From contig JAFRKG010000063.1 in assembly GCA_017431845.1 (NCBI GenBank), positions 1-45,359 on the forward strand: a stretch of DNA of 45,359 nucleotides. Direction: 5' to 3'. Source of the DNA: Methanosphaera sp. Lineage in GTDB: Archaea; Methanobacteriota; Methanobacteria; Methanobacteriales; Methanobacteriaceae. A program made the position numbers and the translations under genes. The notes below the pieces were generated by a model. That model had not been told where the DNA came from, did not search any database, and saw only the letters and a program-made list of their open reading frames with translations. Position 1 is the first letter of the stretch. Each line of letters begins with the position of its first letter. Shown in pieces: positions 41,685-45,359 of the stretch.

Positions 41685-44600
41685 TTATAATCTTAATCTT
41701 AACAGTTTTTTCAGTTCATCATTTGTCAGTTCAGTGATGAATGTTTTATCCGTACTGATTGTTTTGTTTGCCAGGTCTATCTTGTTTTTAACCATTTGAT
41801 CAATGCTTTCTTCAAGTGTTCCTTTTGCAATGAAACGGTATACCATCACATCATTTTCTTGTCCTATACGATGAACACGGTCAGTTGCCTGGTTTTCCAC
41901 TGCAGGATTCCACCATAAATCATAATGAATGACATTTTGTGCGGCGGTTAAGTTTAATCCTGTTCCACCGGTTTTAAGAGTTGCAACCAATATCTTGTAA
42001 TCAGGATTTTCCTGGAAAGTGTCGATGATTCGGGATTTTTCTTTTCGTGAGAGTGTACCATGTAAAAACAGTACTTCTGTCTTGAATTTTCTTGAAATTA
42101 ATTCTTTTATTATTTTACCCATTTCTACATATTGTGTGAATATGAGAACTTTTTCATCCATATCCAGGATATTTTCCAGCAGATTAGCCAATAATTCCAT
42201 TTTACCGGATTCATTGATTTTCATCTTTTCAGATTTTAGGTATTGTGCTGGATGATTACATGTTTGCTTTAATGCGGTTATTAATTTTAGAATACTTCCT
42301 TTTCTTTCAATACCTTTTGTGTCGATTATTTTTTCGAAATTACCTTTTAATAGGTTATTGTATAAGTGTACCTGTTTTTTTGTGAGGCTGCAGTAGATAT
42401 CGTTAACAAACTTTTCTGGTAGTTCATTTCTGATTTCATCATCACTTTTTAGTCTTCTCATAACAAAGGGTTTGGCTATTGTTTTAAGATTGTTTAATGT
42501 TTCTTCATCACCTAATTTTTCAATCGGAGTAACATATTTTGTTTTAAAATCTTCTAAGCTGGACAGGTATCCTTTATTAACAAAATCAAATATTGACCAG
42601 TAGTCTGTTAATCTGTTTTCTACTGGTGTACCTGTTAATGCTATTTTATTGAATGCGTATACTTCTTTGATTGCAATTGTTTGTTGTGTGCTTGGGTTTT
42701 TAATGTTTTGAGCTTCATCCAGTACACAGATAAACCATAAATCATTTACAAACATTTCTAAATCAGAGCGTATTATTGCATAGGATGTTAATATGATATC
42801 GTAATGTTGTGTGGGAAAAATTCTGTTTGTTCCATGGTATATATAATATGATAATTCTGGTGTGAATTTCTCTATTTCTCTCTGCCAGTTTGATAGTAAT
42901 GTTGGTGGAACAATTATTAATGATGTGTTTGATTCTAATTGATTGTTTTCCTTAAAGTATAGGATGGCTGCTAATACCTGTAATGTCTTACCCAGTCCCA
43001 TGTCATCTGCGAGGATGCTTCCGAAACCGCTTTTAATGTTCTGTATTAGCCATGAATAACCTATCTTCTGGTAGGGTCTTAACTTTCCCTTCAATGATTG
43101 TGGTTGTTCATAGATATTTGATGTTTTAATTAATTTCTTAAAATTTTCACTTAATTTAAATTTTAAGCCAATATATTCTTCGAGGATTGCGTACTGTAGT
43201 ATTTCATTGCTTTCATCTTTTTGTAGAAGTGTCCATGTGTATTGTTTTATATGACGGAATGATGGTCCGTCAACGAGGTAAATTTTATCTTCTATTTTTA
43301 TGAGTTCATTCATATCATCTGTAATTGCATCAAAATCTTTTAGCTTGATTTCAGTATCTTCCAATCTTATTTTCCAATAGTAATATTTTTTAAGCTTCTT
43401 TAATTGAAAATCATCTGTTTTAGTCTTGATATCTAAAATCAGGTCTATTTTGCTCCTGATAATTTGGAATGGTTTGTTTAATTTGACGTTGATGAGGGGC
43501 AGTAAATCTATTATGTTATTGTGGAAGATTATGAAATCTTTGTTTTTTAATCTGATTTTTTCGTATATTGTGTTTTTAATTTTATAATAGTTGAATAAAT
43601 CATATATTTTACTGATATTTTTAAGTTCATCGAGGTTAGCCTCTGTTATGTTTTTAATAGTGTCTTTTTCTCTTATTTTTATTTCAATACAGAAATTGTC
43701 ATCGATGAACATTTCATAGTAGTATGTTTGTTCATTTAAATAGAATACTGATAGTTGTTTTGATATGTTCTCAGCAGTAATCTGATATCGGTCATTTTCC
43801 CTGTTTAATTTCTCTCCGGTGAATAATTTAAAGACAACATTACTGATATATGGATAGTCTTTAATTTGATTTTTTTGAACTGTGTATGTTATTAAAGCAT
43901 TCATGAACAAACTGATTAATATTATGACCTGATTTTGATTTGAAAGAGGTTCATTATTTAGGGTAACCAGATTATCCGGACATTTACCATAATATTTTTT
44001 ACAATAGTTTATGACATTGCTACTATAGAATGATGGAATCCAACGAATATTATATGATTTTCTTGTTTTAAAAATTTCGGGCATAATCGAATAATTACGG
44101 ACTAATGTATATGTTAATTCCAGTAACTGCCTTAAAAAGATTATTTTATCATTACACTTTATACGTGTAATGTTTATTTCATTTAAGAAAGTGAATAATT
44201 TCTGCGAATTATTGAACTGATCAGTATTGGTTATGTTGTAATCATCATCAATATTTATATTTACATCGCTTTTAACATCCCACTTTTCAAGGAGATGCTT
44301 GTCCTTTTCTTCTATTGATTTAAACTCCACCATATCTTCATTATCATAATCCACATATAATGTGGTCATGTTATTTTTTGTTATATTATTAATTTCCTCG
44401 TTTAATAATTCGAACAATTCATTATATATAAAATCAAAACTGGTATTAGGGTTTTCCATGTTTTTTAGTAATACCTTGTTTGCATCATGCAAGTTGATTA
44501 AGTTTACATCATCATTTACTGTTTTAAATTTAAATTCCAGAATATCATCCAATGTTTTAACAGGGTATGTGATTGTCCGGGTTAAATTTAATCCTCTGAT

Positions 44601-45044
44601 TTTAAATATTAGAAAATTATTTTTCATCAAACGTTTATTGAATTCCTTTAGAATAGATAAAACATCAATTAAATTCTCTTCTTCATCATCATATGAACAT
44701 TCTATTTCAAGTTCATCCAGAGATTCCGGTAAAATTTTAATTTCTGTTCTTAGTAAATCGTCTGGTAAAGTCTTGTTTATAATCTTAAACCTGTTAATGG
44801 GGTTTTCATCTATAATCTTATTTAACTTTTCTAGCTCATCATCATTAAATGTTTTGAATTTAATTTTAATCCTGTTACTATCATATTTTCCATGACTGAT
44901 ATACCCGCTCAGAACATTCTCCTTAATCTTAACATTATGTATGTTCTTGTAGGCATGTAACTCCTTATTATGATCATACAGGTAATAATAGTCATATTTT
45001 TCCTTAAAATATTGTTTAGAAAAGTTTTCAAACCAGTCCATCAT
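41685..45044 (-). CDS. SNF2-family helicase/ATPase with degenerate SWIM-like N-terminus
   Basis: About 1,119 residues from the ATG at 45044; a second ATG at 45041 fits the GTGAT site even better, and 45062 is upstream of that site. The C-terminal half is a complete SNF2 motor: LADDMGLGKT (motif I, near 680), SYAIIRSD, VLDEAQNIKNP (motif II), ALTGTPVENRL (motif III), then helicase-C with LVATLKTGGTGLNLTAA and ATDRVHRIGQ. The N-terminal ~150 residues follow the layout of SWIM zinc-finger regions, but of the CxCxnCxH ligands only one Cys (about residue 116) is left. Such proteins are double-stranded-DNA translocases that remodel DNA-bound proteins. A defence role is possible from the accessory context, not shown. 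Confidence 0.9.
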   Translation of the reverse strand: MMDWFENFSKQYFKEKYDYYYLYDHNKELHAYKNIHNVKIKENVLSGYISHGKYDSNRIKIKFKTFNDDELEKLNKIIDENPINRFKIINKTLPDDLLRTEIKILPESLDELEIECSYDDEEENLIDVLSILKEFNKRLMKNNFLIFKIRGLNLTRTITYPVKTLDDILEFKFKTVNDDVNLINLHDANKVLLKNMENPNTSFDFIYNELFELLNEEINNITKNNMTTLYVDYDNEDMVEFKSIEEKDKHLLEKWDVKSDVNINIDDDYNITNTDQFNNSQKLFTFLNEINITRIKCNDKIIFLRQLLELTYTLVRNYSIMPEIFKTRKSYNIRWIPSFYSSNVINYCKKYYGKCPDNLVTLNNEPLSNQNQVIILISLFMNALITYTVQKNQIKDYPYISNVVFKLFTGEKLNRENDRYQITAENISKQLSVFYLNEQTYYYEMFIDDNFCIEIKIREKDTIKNITEANLDELKNISKIYDLFNYYKIKNTIYEKIRLKNKDFIIFHNNIIDLLPLINVKLNKPFQIIRSKIDLILDIKTKTDDFQLKKLKKYYYWKIRLEDTEIKLKDFDAITDDMNELIKIEDKIYLVDGPSFRHIKQYTWTLLQKDESNEILQYAILEEYIGLKFKLSENFKKLIKTSNIYEQPQSLKGKLRPYQKIGYSWLIQNIKSGFGSILADDMGLGKTLQVLAAILYFKENNQLESNTSLIIVPPTLLSNWQREIEKFTPELSYYIYHGTNRIFPTQHYDIILTSYAIIRSDLEMFVNDLWFICVLDEAQNIKNPSTQQTIAIKEVYAFNKIALTGTPVENRLTDYWSIFDFVNKGYLSSLEDFKTKYVTPIEKLGDEETLNNLKTIAKPFVMRRLKSDDEIRNELPEKFVNDIYCSLTKKQVHLYNNLLKGNFEKIIDTKGIERKGSILKLITALKQTCNHPAQYLKSEKMKINESGKMELLANLLENILDMDEKVLIFTQYVEMGKIIKELISRKFKTEVLFLHGTLSRKEKSRIIDTFQENPDYKILVATLKTGGTGLNLTAAQNVIHYDLWWNPAVENQATDRVHRIGQENDVMVYRFIAKGTLEESIDQMVKNKIDLANKTISTDKTFITELTNDELKKLLRLRL

Positions 45045-45062
45045 AATATCACATCCCCCCAT

Positions 45063-45359
45063 ATCCTCATTATATAATTAATAAACTGTTTACATTATGG
45101 CTAATAATCATTTAATTATAATTTATTCTAGATATAATCATATATTTGTATATTCCAAATATTAACCATTCAATGTCCAAAACCCTATTTTATTTTTAAA
45201 AAACTTCCCGATGAAACTCAATGCTGTCAACTTAATTTTTGATTTGTTTTGTTTGATAATGTTTTTTCTATGAAAAAAAAAAATATTTTGTTTAAAAGCT
45301 TCTTCTTAGATTGTATGGGTATTTTACGTGTCTTTTGGTTTTTCTGTTTGTTGAAGGTC
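45063..45359. other. Right-edge AT-rich region, possible C-terminal fragment of a minus-strand gene
   Basis: On the minus strand a frame open at the edge reads PSTNRKTKRHVKYPYNLRRS and F, then stops at 45292-45294. This basic tail could be the end of a gene lying beyond the window, or chance. The rest should hold the SNF2 promoter. Confidence 0.25.

Noticed and set aside
1-45359. tRNA, rRNA or CRISPR genes
   Set aside because: No T-loop GTTCRANNC with a matching acceptor stem, no rRNA signature and no spaced identical repeats were seen on either strand by eye.

Overview
The window comes from an AT-rich methanogenic archaeon of the Methanobacteriales, most likely Methanosphaera or a close relative. 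Support comes from archaeal or methanogen genes (geranylgeranylglyceryl phosphate synthase, eL40, eS1, Tsr3, HypD, a Mur-ligase-like coenzyme F430 synthase, archaeal ApgM), from GGTGAT/AGGAG ribosome binding sites with TTTATATA promoters, and from giant Asn/Thr-rich secreted proteins typical of gut Methanosphaera. The genus is an inference.

Layout. 1-2,700: decayed accessory DNA, with a frameshifted transposase at the left edge, a small TM2-like membrane protein, and a DUF4062/RecG-type ATPase gene cut by one in-frame TAA. 2,700-3,420: gene-free, with two ~120 bp direct repeats. 3,423-18,579: a surface-protein island of three adhesin-like proteins on the minus strand (24 Ig-like domains; beta-helix + coiled coil + Ig; beta-helix + Ig) and one small secreted protein on the plus strand. 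19,386-25,631: minus-strand core genes in two apparent operons (zinc-ribbon membrane protein then UbiB/ABC1 kinase; hypD then a TldE/PmbA-like gene), separated by ~700 bp holding a decayed AbrB-like gene. 25,827-38,422: mostly housekeeping (F430 synthase, secreted protein, MobA-like transferase, GGGP synthase, Tsr3-eL40 pair, DUF116, flavodoxin-fold oxidoreductase, NifX-like, unknown protein, eS1, DUF92, ApgM, GlmM). 38,423-45,062: a second accessory block, with an MntA-HepT toxin-antitoxin pair whose toxin is frameshifted, a degenerate second copy of the glmM 3' end, an AAA_14/DUF4143 ATPase, a DUF6398 protein and a SNF2 helicase with a degenerate SWIM-like N-terminus.

How it fits together. 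The middle is ordinary methanogen metabolism and translation. Both flanks and the adhesin island are variable. The surface proteins share a basic C-terminal block of Ig-like repeats, probably the part held at the pseudomurein wall, while their outer parts differ. Several accessory genes are broken (transposase, DUF4062 gene, AbrB-like gene, HepT), so the flanks look like sites of repeated gain and decay. The observations most worth following are the MntA-HepT cassette between two glmM 3' ends 892 bp apart, the ordered triplication of Ig domains in the largest adhesin, and a recurrent C-tract/T-tract signal after plus-strand genes.
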